Part shown: piece after piece, positions 1-8,175 of the stretch
Layout: every line of letters begins with the position of its first letter
Numbering within the stretch: the first letter of the stretch is position 1
Source: Balneolaceae bacterium
GTDB taxonomy: Bacteria; Bacteroidota; Rhodothermia; Balneolales; Balneolaceae
Direction: 5' to 3'
Assembly: GCA_017640605.1 (NCBI GenBank)
Contig: JAEPQH010000025.1
Location: 1-40,583 of the forward strand
DNA: 40,583 bases
Program-made: the position numbers and the translations under genes
The notes under the pieces: model-generated
What the model was told of the DNA's origin: nothing
Seen by the model: the letters and a program-made list of their open reading frames with translations, nothing else
Database searches by the model: none

Positions 1-102
1 GCCAGACAGGCAGTGAAAGCTGCCATCAAACTTTATAATGAAGAACGCCCACACCTGAGTCTGAACTATCAGTTTCCAGACCAAGTGCATCGGGCAGCTT
101 AA
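1..102 (+). CDS. IS3-family transposase, C-terminal end (5' partial)
   Basis: The open frame enters from the left edge and stops at TAA 100-102. The last 33 residues contain IKLYNEERPHLSLNYQFPD followed by QVHRA, the typical end of the IS3-family OrfB integrase (the NxxRPHxSL...TPxxV motif after the final Glu of the DDE site). The catalytic residues lie outside the window, so activity cannot be judged. The product would cut and join the ends of its own element. Confidence 0.8.
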   Translation, partial: ARQAVKAAIKLYNEERPHLSLNYQFPDQVHRAA

Positions 103-140
103 CAAAACAAAAACTGTAAACCTATTCTAGGACTAGACCA
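1..140 (+). mobile_element. Right end of an IS3-family insertion sequence
   Basis: After the transposase stop there are 38 bases ending in CCTATTCTAGGACTAGACCA (121-140). This resembles the terminal inverted repeats of the IS150/IS3 group and ends in the expected CA. The exact edge at 140 is inferred; the left end and target duplication are off the window. Confidence 0.55.
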
Positions 141-188
141 TGAATTTCGAAATGAGGGAAGTCGTTCGTCGTTCGTCTTTGGTCGTTA

Positions 189-1082
189 ATGAAATCCTCC
201 GCAACACATATCGCTGATCGAATTCGACTGATGATTTCCACCAAGCAATTTCAGGTGGGAGAGGTGTTGCCGTCAACGCGTGAATTGGGGCAACAGCTGG
301 AAGCGAGCTTTCACACGGTAAGGAAAGCGTATCATATTCTGGCAGATGAAGGGCTGATTACCGGAGAACGTGGTCGGGGGTTTGTAGTAAATCGGCAGAC
401 CTCGTTGATGGATAAAGAAAAGCGCCTGGAAATTGGGGGCGAAAAAGTACAGGCTCTCATCGAGCAATTGGTGGGTTATGGACTGGACGATAACGAGATT
501 GAATTGCTGTTTCAGGAGCAATTGGATTACATGGATTGGCCGGATAGAATCCAAACGTGTGCCAGTGTGGGCGAAAACAACGAGCTTGGTGGTATGCTCG
601 CGAGTGCCATCAAAAAACAGGTGGGCGTAAAAAGTCGGGTAATCGACATCAACCAATATGAAAGTGCTGCAAAATTCGATGCACTATTTGTGCCGGTTCG
701 GTTTATGCATCAATTCCGGAGTTTGAGCGACTCAATCATGATTATCCCTATCATTTATGGCTATGATCCGGATGTGCTGCTTTCAGTGGTTGATCAGTTT
801 GGTATCCAAACCATCGGCTTGGTAACTTCCGAAGAGGATTCCATAGCACGAATTATCGCAGAACTAAAACCGACGATTCCCTTCGAAGGCTCCTTTGTGG
901 CAGGAAGTATTTATGGGAAGTCGTTACCTTTGTTTGTTCGAGATACCGATTTGATTTTGTATACCCCCGATAGCGCTCGATTGGTGGAGCAAAAAGTACC
1001 GGAAAAGAAGCGTATTAAACTCGAATACAAGCTTTCCGATCGATCCGCAGAAATGATCCGCTCGGAGCTTTGGGAACAATAA
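189..1082 (+). CDS. GntR-family transcriptional regulator
   Basis: A 297-residue protein. Residues about 5-68 form a GntR winged helix: ADRIRLMI, then GEVLPSTRELGQQL, FHTVRKAYHILADEGLI and the wing GERGRGFVV. The remaining 225 residues are not the FCD, UTRA or aminotransferase domain usual for GntR proteins; strings such as IMIIPIIYGYDPDVLL and FGIQTIGLVTS suggest an alternating alpha/beta sensor domain of unknown ligand. The start is the first ATG in frame and leaves a complete helix-turn-helix. It lies 48 bases after the inferred IS end, so its native promoter may have been separated or replaced. An SF1 helicase follows on the same strand after 80 bases. DNA-binding role is solid; target and ligand are unknown. 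Confidence 0.85.
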   Translation: MKSSATHIADRIRLMISTKQFQVGEVLPSTRELGQQLEASFHTVRKAYHILADEGLITGERGRGFVVNRQTSLMDKEKRLEIGGEKVQALIEQLVGYGLDDNEIELLFQEQLDYMDWPDRIQTCASVGENNELGGMLASAIKKQVGVKSRVIDINQYESAAKFDALFVPVRFMHQFRSLSDSIMIIPIIYGYDPDVLLSVVDQFGIQTIGLVTSEEDSIARIIAELKPTIPFEGSFVAGSIYGKSLPLFVRDTDLILYTPDSARLVEQKVPEKKRIKLEYKLSDRSAEMIRSELWEQ

Positions 1083-1095
1083 ATTTACAATTAAG

Positions 1096-1142
1096 AATTA
1101 AGAATGACTCAATTAAGAAAATGAATAAGTTCATTCTTAATT
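1096..1142. repeat. Perfect 12-base inverted repeat between the regulator and helicase genes
   Basis: Arms AATTAAGAATGA (1096-1107) and TCATTCTTAATT (1131-1142) are exact reverse complements around a 23-base loop. There is no T-run suited to an intrinsic terminator. The word CATTCTTAATTGA recurs near 22115. Confidence 0.7.
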
Positions 1143-1162
1143 GATAATTGAAGCATTGAAAA

Positions 1163-3091
1163 TTGAATACTAAGAAGACTATTCAACAGGCGATAGAAGC
1201 CATCGGTAAAGAAATTGAGGCCGTGAGAGAAACTCCCTCCACCGATGTATTAACCCAGGGGATCAAAGAGAAAAAATCGGGTCAGTTTGTGTATGTGTTT
1301 GAATGCAATAATCAGGGATTGCGATTCGCGGAAGAAGTAAAGGCCACCATCGGAACCGAAAAACCGGTAAAAGTGGAAGTGCTTGATCTGAAAGACAGCA
1401 AAGTTTGGCTGGAGTTTGATAAAGATCAGGGCAAGGTGATCAACGAGGTATATCTGGAATGGGAAAATGATTTCGTACTTCGCCGGACTGAAGATCACTT
1501 GCAAACGCTCAAAGAAAAGTGGAAGGAAATTCCACAATTGGAAGTGCTCCTTCAGCCTAAAAAACGGTTCAGTAAAACAGAACCCGAGGTAGATGTACTC
1601 AAAGACGAGCTGAGAAATGATTCGCAGTTGGATGCCATTAAAAAAGCGTTGAATAATAACGTGACCTATATCTGGGGACCTCCGGGAACAGGAAAAACCG
1701 CGACCACCGGGTACATTATCGCAAATTTTCTGAGATTGAAAAAGCGAGTGCTTTTTGTCTCGAATACCAATCGCGCTGTGGATGTTGGACTTCTAAGTGT
1801 GATGGATGCACTGTATGAAATTCAGCCCAATTTCGATCTGCAAAACAGCACTCGATTTGGGGAAGCTTGGTTAGATGATGAACGTCTGGATGAAGTTTTG
1901 TTCGAACATCAGGTGAAAGCAAAGCTGGATGGACGTAAAGCGGATGCGGTGGAAATGAGTCAGCTACTGGATAACTTCAGGGCGCTGCAGGATCAAATCG
2001 ACGAGATGATGGAGAACGACGAAGAAGTTCCCCAGGCTTTGGATATGCAAGCGCAATTGATTGGTGAAAAAGTAGATCGAATGGGTGGGCCGCTTGAGCT
2101 TGAAGAGAAAATTGAGAAACTGCTGAATTTGAACGAGCGCTACGAGTTGAAAAAAAAGCAATTGGTAGCTACCACCATGGCTAAAGTGTGCACCAGCGAG
2201 TTGTTCTACAATATTAGTTACGATGCTGTAGTGGTGGATGAAGCCTCAATGGCATCGCTACCTTTTTTGCTATTGATGGCGGCCAAAGCCAAAGAGCATA
2301 TCGTGATTACCGGTGACCCTATGCAATTACCGCCCATTTCCATTACTGACGATCGGGAAGCTTCGGCTTTTTTAGAGAAAGATATTTTCACATACGTTTC
2401 TGAAGCTGAAACCACTGAAGATTTATTCTTCTGGCATGATCGAAATCCTGATTTCACCTGCTTTTTTGATACTCAATACCGGTTGAATTCTGACCTTGCA
2501 GGAGTGATAAGTTCCGTTTTTTATGATGGTCGGCTAAAAACAGGGAAGAAGCCAAAAGCCGGAAATCAGAAGAAATCAAAAGTATCTGTGGCATTGGTCG
2601 ATTCCAGTAAATACGGCCCGCATATCAAACAAGAATCCAGCGAACGAGGGTTTAAGCCAAAGAACGAAGTACATCTTCGATTGATCGAGGAAAGCCTAAA
2701 GAAACTCAAATTAAAGCATCCCGCTGATCATATTGGGATCATTGTTCCATTTCGGAGTTCAGTGTACCAAGTTCGAAATCATTTGCGGGAAAAAGGACAT
2801 CGAGGGATTGAAGTAGGCACAATCCACACCTTTCAAGGGCGTGAAAAGCCGGTTATTATCTTTGATACCGTGATGAGTGGCGAAGTGCAGTACGGGCAAC
2901 AACGTCATTACTCTGTACGTCCTTTCGATGAAACTAAAAACGGGATGAGTGTGCCGCGATTACTCAACGTAGCTTTTTCTCGCTCCAAAGAGTTATTGGT
3001 TGTACTGGCTGATATGAATCATATCGAAAGAGTGTATGGCAACAAATTTTTGGGTAGGTTATTATCAGCTCTAAAAGAAATTTCGATGTAA
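1163..3091 (+). CDS. SF1 (Upf1/DNA2-like) AAA helicase
   Basis: A 642-residue superfamily 1B helicase. Motif I is GPPGTGKT (residues 172-179), motif II is VVVDEASMASLP, motif III GDPMQLPPI, motif IV TQYRLNSDL, motif V GTIHTFQGREKPVIIFD and motif VI LLNVAFSRSKELLVVL. The first ~150 residues are a charged domain that may bind nucleic acid, and a Glu-rich helical insert lies between motifs Ia and II. The first possible start is TTG at 1163, because an in-frame TGA lies at 1157-1159 and the next Met is far inside the helicase core. It is predicted to unwind DNA or RNA with ATP, in the cytoplasm. No nuclease domain is seen. It lies 80 bases after the GntR gene and may be co-transcribed with it. 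Confidence 0.88.
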   Translation: MNTKKTIQQAIEAIGKEIEAVRETPSTDVLTQGIKEKKSGQFVYVFECNNQGLRFAEEVKATIGTEKPVKVEVLDLKDSKVWLEFDKDQGKVINEVYLEWENDFVLRRTEDHLQTLKEKWKEIPQLEVLLQPKKRFSKTEPEVDVLKDELRNDSQLDAIKKALNNNVTYIWGPPGTGKTATTGYIIANFLRLKKRVLFVSNTNRAVDVGLLSVMDALYEIQPNFDLQNSTRFGEAWLDDERLDEVLFEHQVKAKLDGRKADAVEMSQLLDNFRALQDQIDEMMENDEEVPQALDMQAQLIGEKVDRMGGPLELEEKIEKLLNLNERYELKKKQLVATTMAKVCTSELFYNISYDAVVVDEASMASLPFLLLMAAKAKEHIVITGDPMQLPPISITDDREASAFLEKDIFTYVSEAETTEDLFFWHDRNPDFTCFFDTQYRLNSDLAGVISSVFYDGRLKTGKKPKAGNQKKSKVSVALVDSSKYGPHIKQESSERGFKPKNEVHLRLIEESLKKLKLKHPADHIGIIVPFRSSVYQVRNHLREKGHRGIEVGTIHTFQGREKPVIIFDTVMSGEVQYGQQRHYSVRPFDETKNGMSVPRLLNVAFSRSKELLVVLADMNHIERVYGNKFLGRLLSALKEISM

Positions 3092-3103
3092 TTAGATTTT
3101 TTG

Positions 3104-3135
3104 TTGAATTCCAATCGAAATGGTTCTTATATTTA
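3104..3135 (+). promoter_or_regulatory. Possible promoter of tRNA-Gly
   Basis: TATATTTA (3128-3135) matches the Bacteroidota -7 element TAnnTTTG at 7 of 8 positions. A TTG at 3104-3106 lies 21 bases upstream, near the -33 position. It sits about 35 bases before the tRNA. Confidence 0.35.
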
Positions 3136-3169
3136 AAGCCGTTTCGAAAACGAAGCTTATTTATTGAAA

Positions 3170-3242
3170 GCGAGAATAGCTCAGTTGGTAGAGCACAACC
3201 TTGCCAAGGTTGGGGTCGCGAGTTCGAGTCTCGTTTCTCGCT
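3170..3242 (+). tRNA. tRNA-Gly (anticodon GCC)
   Basis: Complete 73-base cloverleaf. The acceptor arm pairs GCGAGAA (3170-3176) with TTCTCGC (3235-3241), with discriminator T3242. The D arm is GCTC/GAGC, the anticodon stem CAACC/GGTTG encloses TTGCCAA with GCC at 3203-3205, and the T arm is GCGAG-TTCGAGT-CTCGT. No CCA is encoded, as is common in this phylum. It reads GGC and GGT glycine codons. A terminator follows, and part of its 3' half is repeated about 100 bases downstream. Confidence 0.97.
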
Positions 3243-3248
3243 CTTTAG

Positions 3249-3283
3249 AAGCCTCTTGGATTAATTTCTGAGAGGCTTTTTTA
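3249..3283 (+). terminator. Intrinsic terminator after tRNA-Gly
   Basis: Stem AAGCCTCT (3249-3256) pairs with AGAGGCTT (3271-3278), followed by a run of Ts. Confidence 0.8.
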
Positions 3284-3296
3284 TTGGAAAGGGTTA

Positions 3297-3344
3297 ACCA
3301 AGGTTGTTATTGTCACGCAGTGGCGTGACGTCTCGTTTCTCGCT
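3297..3344 (+). repeat. Broken partial copy of the tRNA-Gly 3' half, with an inserted hairpin
   Basis: GTCTCGTTTCTCGCT at 3330-3344 is identical to the last 15 bases of tRNA-Gly (3228-3242), and CCAAGGTTG at 3298-3306 repeats its anticodon arm. Between them, where the T arm should be, lies a hairpin with arms GTCACGC (3312-3318) and GCGTGAC (3323-3329). It could be a relic of a second tRNA or an attachment-site scar. Confidence 0.6.
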
Positions 3345-3416
3345 TATAGTTCTAAAAATTAATGAGAAGTGGCAAAGGATAGTTTACGATTTACAGAGAT
3401 CTCTTTTCACATTTCA

Positions 3417-3842
3417 TCAATCCGAATACATCGGAGCACTTTCGAAAACTTCCATCGGTAAGCTTAAAAAACTGGTCACCCCATCAACATGGTAGAGGTT
3501 AATGAAACTCTCCACTTCTTTGATAGTGATACTCAATACTTTTAACCGATATACCAGCGATCCGGGAATATCGTAACCTCTCATTTGTAGGTATTGGCCA
3601 TGCGTATTTAGCTGGCTCCATTCAGACTTTAGCTGAATATAAAACCACATCAGCACAAGTTGAAATTCTTCCTCCTGATACATGCTGCTGGTGGATAAAA
3701 ACATGTCTACTTTTCGGCGAATCCATCGGTGAATTCGAAAGCGTTCGTCTTTATTACTTATTCTGGTTAGCACTTCATCATAACTGGTAGTTTTTAGATT
3801 GGAAATGCACTCGTCAATAACCTCTTTGGTAAGTATTTTCAT
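3417..3842 (-). CDS. Hypothetical protein, 141 aa
   Basis: I do not recognise this family. The protein starts MKILTKEVIDEC and is predicted mostly helical, with a basic stretch FRIHRWIRRKVD and an aromatic-rich FQLVLMWFYIQLKSEW. No signal peptide, membrane segment or enzyme motif is visible. It stands alone, convergent with tRNA-Gly and in the same direction as the histidine kinase gene, which lies upstream of it. The frame is open, starts with ATG and uses codons like its neighbours. Upstream (3850-3880) is a pyrimidine-rich tract of repeated TCTC that may hold its leader. Confidence 0.65.
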   Translation of the reverse strand: MKILTKEVIDECISNLKTTSYDEVLTRISNKDERFRIHRWIRRKVDMFLSTSSMYQEEEFQLVLMWFYIQLKSEWSQLNTHGQYLQMRGYDIPGSLVYRLKVLSITIKEVESFINLYHVDGVTSFLSLPMEVFESAPMYSD

Positions 3843-4001
3843 CGCATTGTCTCTCTTTCTCTCTTGATAATCTCTCTGTACGAAGTACTTTTTAAGATTA
3901 TCGGCAAATCAGTAAATCGCATAACACTAAAACTTAAGAATTATTAGAAAATTTTAATTCACTTAAGTTTCATTAAGAAATGGACATAGGGCAATGGTGA
4001 G

Positions 4002-5273
4002 TTAATCGGAAACTTTATCCGGAAAAAATAGAATGATTTTTGTGCCCTTTTTGGGTTCACTTTCAATATTGATATACCCGTTGTGCAGATGCATTAATTC
4101 GATGCACAAATTAAACCCAATCCCGGTTCCACGTTCTTCAGCAGTTCCTTTTTTTGATGCATAAGAGCTGATGTCTTGAAGCGCCCGAAGTGTGTCTTTA
4201 TCCATTCCCACTCCATTGTCTTTTATGGTGATAAAGCATCCAAGTGCATCGGAATGAGAGGAAATAGTGATTTCGCCGCCGGGGTTTGTAAACTTTATTG
4301 CATTGGTAACCAGGTTTCTGAGTATGGTTTGCAAAGCATTTTGATCGGCAAAAATTTCGGGTGCAGTAAGTGGCCCAATATTAAAGGCTATATTTTTTGA
4401 GGTAAGCTTGAACTCTACTAAATCTTTTAGACTAAGCAAAAAGGGCTCAATACGAATGGGACGTACTGTAAGAGTTATATTGTTTTCCTGAGATCGGCTC
4501 CATTCTAACAAATTGTTCACCAGAAATGAAGTTTGCTCAACGGTGGTGCTTAATAGCCCTGCATAGTCCTTTAAATCCTCATTTTTCGATTGATCCACTT
4601 CATCTTTTATCAATACCGAGAGGCTGGTTAAGCTCATAAGTGGAGAACGTAAATCGTGCCCGATAATAGATAGTAATTTACCTTTGGTGTTATTGCTTTT
4701 GCTTAAAAGCTGAGACTGATTTTCAAGCTCATTGTTTACGCGTTCTTGTTCGGTTAAAAAGGATTCAATTTGTGTGATAAAAGCATAAATGATGAGCACA
4801 TATATCGAAAAAACGATGGCTATTGTTATAAACGATTCTTGCAGAAATTCGTGTGATGAAAGTATCGTGATTAAAACGAACTGAACTCCAAATAGCAGGG
4901 CGCTATACATGAGTTGACGCGTGCCAAATAGTAATGCAAGCACCGCCATGGTAGCCCAGTAAAACAATGCGTTACGTAAAAAAAGGAGAATGAAATTGTC
5001 AAGAGTTAGTGCTAAAAATGGTAGTACTAGTAAATTCAGAAAAAGAGTAAGCGTCAGAATCTTAAGTAATTCCCAATTGTGCTTTTTTGTAATCAGAAAA
5101 TAAATGAGCGCTGTAAAACTTATTCCAGCGCACACAGAATGCATCATTACAATTGCACTAGTGAATTCTACCAAAAAAAGATCAAGAACATAGCCCACAC
5201 CCGAAATCAAACCGAATAGTACAATTACCCATTGGTTTGCAATAAATTCCTGATAGGTATTAAATAATTTCAT
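4002..5273 (-). CDS. Membrane sensor histidine kinase (orphan)
   Basis: A 423-residue kinase. The first ~170 residues hold about six hydrophobic helices (roughly 14-35, 41-62, 71-90, 92-115, 119-140, 149-170) with no clear periplasmic sensor domain, so it may sense a membrane signal. A coiled-coil linker (about 172-195) leads to HisKA with phospho-acceptor His206 in IGHDLRSPL. The ATPase domain follows: N box RNLVTNAIKFTNPGG, G1 DNGVGMD and G2 ERGTGIGFNLC. It should autophosphorylate on His206 and pass the phosphate to a response regulator. No receiver gene is adjacent, so the partner is unknown. It is divergent from the OsmC-type gene with 175 bases between them. Confidence 0.9.
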   Translation of the reverse strand: MKLFNTYQEFIANQWVIVLFGLISGVGYVLDLFLVEFTSAIVMMHSVCAGISFTALIYFLITKKHNWELLKILTLTLFLNLLVLPFLALTLDNFILLFLRNALFYWATMAVLALLFGTRQLMYSALLFGVQFVLITILSSHEFLQESFITIAIVFSIYVLIIYAFITQIESFLTEQERVNNELENQSQLLSKSNNTKGKLLSIIGHDLRSPLMSLTSLSVLIKDEVDQSKNEDLKDYAGLLSTTVEQTSFLVNNLLEWSRSQENNITLTVRPIRIEPFLLSLKDLVEFKLTSKNIAFNIGPLTAPEIFADQNALQTILRNLVTNAIKFTNPGGEITISSHSDALGCFITIKDNGVGMDKDTLRALQDISSYASKKGTAEERGTGIGFNLCIELMHLHNGYINIESEPKKGTKIILFFPDKVSD

Positions 5274-5448
5274 TCTACGATTTGTTTAGGCTTTGCCAAG
5301 TGTAATACTAATGCTTAACAGAAATGACAACCAAATTCGTATTATTCTGTTCCGCTATTTTCATTCTCAAAACTAATTTATTTAATTCGGGAATGCGTTT
5401 AATTTCGGATAAGTTATCGGTAGTAACTAACAATAAATAAATCTAATT

Positions 5449-5871
5449 ATGCCAGATAGAAAAGCAGAAGCCATGTGGAATGGCGATTTAAAAAGTGGAA
5501 ATGGAAATCTGAAACTTGGAAGTGGTATGTTCGAAGGTGCGTATTCCTTTGTCTCAAGGTTTGAAGATGGAGAAGGTACCAATCCTGAAGAATTAATTGC
5601 GGCTGCACATGCCGGTTGCTACTCAATGGCATTATCAAACGAACTTGCAAAGGCAGGTCATGATACCAAGAGCGTAGATACAAAAGCTACTATTACATTG
5701 GAAATGATTGATGGTGCTCCAACCATCTCAAAAATAAAATTGAATGCTACAGCTACAGTTCCGGGTCTCGATAACGATGAATTCCAGAAAATCGCTGAAG
5801 CAACCAAAGATGCCTGCCCGGTTTCCCGAGTGTTAAATGCTCAGATTATTTTGGAAGCCGAATTGGCCTGA
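5449..5871 (+). CDS. OsmC-family peroxiredoxin
   Basis: A 140-residue OsmC/Ohr-fold protein. The two redox cysteines are Cys57 (in HAGCYSMAL) and Cys123 (in DACPVSRVL), and Arg37 and Glu48 sit where the family's catalytic Arg and Glu are expected. It resembles the OsmC branch (start MPDRKAEAMWNG, then GTNPEELIAAAHAGCYS) rather than Ohr. Such enzymes reduce organic hydroperoxides in the cytoplasm using the Cys pair, often with dihydrolipoamide. It is monocistronic: a terminator follows, and the divergent gene upstream is the orphan histidine kinase. Confidence 0.9.
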   Translation: MPDRKAEAMWNGDLKSGNGNLKLGSGMFEGAYSFVSRFEDGEGTNPEELIAAAHAGCYSMALSNELAKAGHDTKSVDTKATITLEMIDGAPTISKIKLNATATVPGLDNDEFQKIAEATKDACPVSRVLNAQIILEAELA

Positions 5872-5890
5872 TTTTTCTCTAACAATCTTC

Positions 5891-5923
5891 AAAAGCTTGC
5901 TAGTTAAATAGCAGGCTTTTTTT
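5891..5923 (+). terminator. Intrinsic terminator after the OsmC-family gene
   Basis: AAAGCTTGCTA pairs with TAGCAGGCTTT (one mismatch) around GTTAAA, followed by seven Ts. Confidence 0.75.
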
Positions 5924-6048
5924 ATGTGAATCTGCCGATTAAAACTGAAGTCATGTTATTGGGAACTAACCGACTTCTAATGCACACTTCCCGATTGGTT
6001 TTATTATCTTTTGTTTTTGCATCAAAAAAATGAGTTCGAGGCCCTTAA

Positions 6049-7551
6049 ATGAGCGACAAACCCCGCGAGTATTGTGGAGTATTTGGAGTATTTGATCACC
6101 CTGAAGCCGCATTGCTAACCTATTACGGCTTACACGCCCTTCAACACCGAGGGCAAGAATCTGCCGGCATTGTTACCTCTTATTTCGATGAAGAGAAAAA
6201 CCGCAACGTAATGCCAACGTACAAAGACTTTGGCCTGGTACTAAGCGTGTTTGACAAGCCGAAGATCTTCAAGAAAATATTGAAAGGGGATTCCGCTATC
6301 GGTCACAACCGATATTCAACTTCAGGATCGTCGAAAAATCCGGCCAATATTCAGCCATTCAGAGTGCATTATCGCACGGGGAATATTGCAATCGGGCACA
6401 ACGGGAATCTCTCGAACGCGAAACAAATCAGAAAGCGATTTAGAGAAGAAGGAGTATTGTTCCAAAGCACTTCTGATACGGAATTGATTTTACACCTAAT
6501 CGCGCAGAGCAAAGAGGAAGATCAGTTGCAACAAATTATGGATGCACTTTCACAAATTGAAGGAGCTTACTGTTTGGTGATGCTTACCGATGACAAATTG
6601 ATTGCCGTTCGCGATCCTAATGGTTTTAGACCACTTGCTCTGGGTAAAGTTGATGGTAAATTTTGTGTAGCCAGCGAAACGTGCGCATTTGATATTATCG
6701 ATGCGGAATATATCCGCGATATTGAGCCGGGCGAGGTTATTGTAATCGATCGGGAAGCCTCAGAAAACGATTCGCCAAAATCGTATTACCTCGAAGCTAA
6801 AACAGGAACAGGCACTAGCCAATGTATTTTTGAGTACGTCTATTTTTCACGCCCAGATAGCATGGTATTTGGCGAAATGGTGGATAAGATCAGACGAAAT
6901 TTGGGAAAAGCACTTGCAAAAGAGCATCCTATCAGTGAAGTGGTAAAGCATTCCTCATCCGATAAAAAGCCTGTGGTAATCTCTGTTCCCGATTCCAGCA
7001 ATACAGCCGCACTTGGTTATGCAAGTGAAAATCAGAAGCAGGGACAAGATTGTAAATACGATATTGGACTTATCAGAAATCATTATGTAGGTCGGACTTT
7101 TATATCACCGGGACAGAAATCCCGTGAGCAAAAAGTTCGTACTAAGTTTAATCCTGTTCGGGGCGTGATCGAAGGGAGATCGGTAATCATTGTAGACGAT
7201 TCCATTGTTCGTGGTACAACCTCTCAACTTTTGGTGGATATGATTAGAGCTTGTAACCCCAGCGAGATTCACTTTTTAGTGAGTTCACCTCCAATTATTA
7301 GTCCATGTTACTATGGGATGGATTTTCCAAGCCCAGAGGAGCTAATTGCAAATCGATTCGACCGTGATATTGAGAAAATGGCAAAAGAAATTGGCGTAGA
7401 TAGTTTGCGCTATTTGTCGCCTGATGGGCTGGTAAATGCGGTTAAGGCTGCAAACCCTTCTGGCTACGATTATTGCACTGCGTGTTTTACATCAGAATAT
7501 CCGGTTCCTGTAAATTTTGGTGTAGAAAAAGAAGAAAACGAGTTGGTTTAA
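6049..7551 (+). CDS. purF: Amidophosphoribosyltransferase
   Basis: A 500-residue PurF, first committed step of purine synthesis: PRPP plus glutamine gives phosphoribosylamine. The N terminus MSDKPREYCGVFGV places the nucleophile at Cys9, so an 8-residue propeptide is probably removed, as in the Bacillus type. The glutaminase motifs HRGQESAG and GHNRYST are present. The PRPP loop is VIIVDDSIVRGTT (about residues 379-391). Cys259, Cys420, Cys476 and Cys479 sit where the 4Fe-4S ligands of the Bacillus-type enzyme are expected, so this should be an oxygen-sensitive iron-sulfur form. It overlaps engB by one base (TAATG). purA and a RdgB-type purine NTPase lie elsewhere in the window but not in this operon. 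Confidence 0.96.
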   Translation: MSDKPREYCGVFGVFDHPEAALLTYYGLHALQHRGQESAGIVTSYFDEEKNRNVMPTYKDFGLVLSVFDKPKIFKKILKGDSAIGHNRYSTSGSSKNPANIQPFRVHYRTGNIAIGHNGNLSNAKQIRKRFREEGVLFQSTSDTELILHLIAQSKEEDQLQQIMDALSQIEGAYCLVMLTDDKLIAVRDPNGFRPLALGKVDGKFCVASETCAFDIIDAEYIRDIEPGEVIVIDREASENDSPKSYYLEAKTGTGTSQCIFEYVYFSRPDSMVFGEMVDKIRRNLGKALAKEHPISEVVKHSSSDKKPVVISVPDSSNTAALGYASENQKQGQDCKYDIGLIRNHYVGRTFISPGQKSREQKVRTKFNPVRGVIEGRSVIIVDDSIVRGTTSQLLVDMIRACNPSEIHFLVSSPPIISPCYYGMDFPSPEELIANRFDRDIEKMAKEIGVDSLRYLSPDGLVNAVKAANPSGYDYCTACFTSEYPVPVNFGVEKEENELV

Positions 7552-8141
7552 TGTACAACGGCCCTGCCAAATTTATTACTAGTGCCCCTCGCTTAGAAGA
7601 TTGTCCACCCGCTACATTACCGGAAGTTTGTTTTGCCGGTAGATCAAATGTTGGGAAGTCATCGCTGATTAATGCACTGACCAATAAAAAGCGATTGGCC
7701 CGCACATCAAACGTGCCGGGTAAAACCCAGCAAATGAACTATTATAACATTACTGATACCTGTTATTTTGTTGATTTACCGGGTTACGGATACGCAAAAG
7801 TGCCCATGAAAGAACGAGAGCGATGGGGAAGAAACATCCGCGAATATCTCGAAAACCGAGAGACCCTACGGTTAATTTTGCATGTAATTGATGCCCGACA
7901 TTCCCCAACCGAACTAGATCAGGATTTTTTTTATTGGATGGCATCGAACCAAATGCCCTTTTGCGTATTAATGTCGAAAGCAGATAAACTTTCGAACAAC
8001 AAAAGAGCTAAATCAAAGGCCACATTGAAAAAAGTATTAGCCGAAATGAATATCGAAGTACCCATATTGTTGTATTCATCCGACAGTAAGCTTGGTATTG
8101 AAGCCGTTCAAAAGCTAATTGAAGAATTTGTTATCACATAA
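7551..8141 (+). CDS. engB: Ribosome-biogenesis GTPase EngB (YihA/YsxC)
   Basis: A 196-residue GTPase of the TrmE-Era-EngA-YihA class, needed for late assembly of the large ribosomal subunit. G1 is GRSNVGKSS, G3 is DLPGYGYAK and G4 is SKADKL (Ser in place of the usual Thr); TSNVPGKTQ is the switch I region. The frame is open further upstream inside purF, but the ATG at 7551 overlaps the purF stop as TAATG and gives the normal N terminus, so translation is probably coupled to purF. Confidence 0.95.
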   Translation: MYNGPAKFITSAPRLEDCPPATLPEVCFAGRSNVGKSSLINALTNKKRLARTSNVPGKTQQMNYYNITDTCYFVDLPGYGYAKVPMKERERWGRNIREYLENRETLRLILHVIDARHSPTELDQDFFYWMASNQMPFCVLMSKADKLSNNKRAKSKATLKKVLAEMNIEVPILLYSSDSKLGIEAVQKLIEEFVIT

Positions 8142-8175
8142 TTACTAATCACAAAACTCACACTCACTCACACTC

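Noticed and set aside
3304-3495. Short plus-strand ORF opposite the 141-aa gene
   Set aside because: Starts in the tRNA-derived repeat and overlaps the better-supported minus-strand gene; no features of its own.
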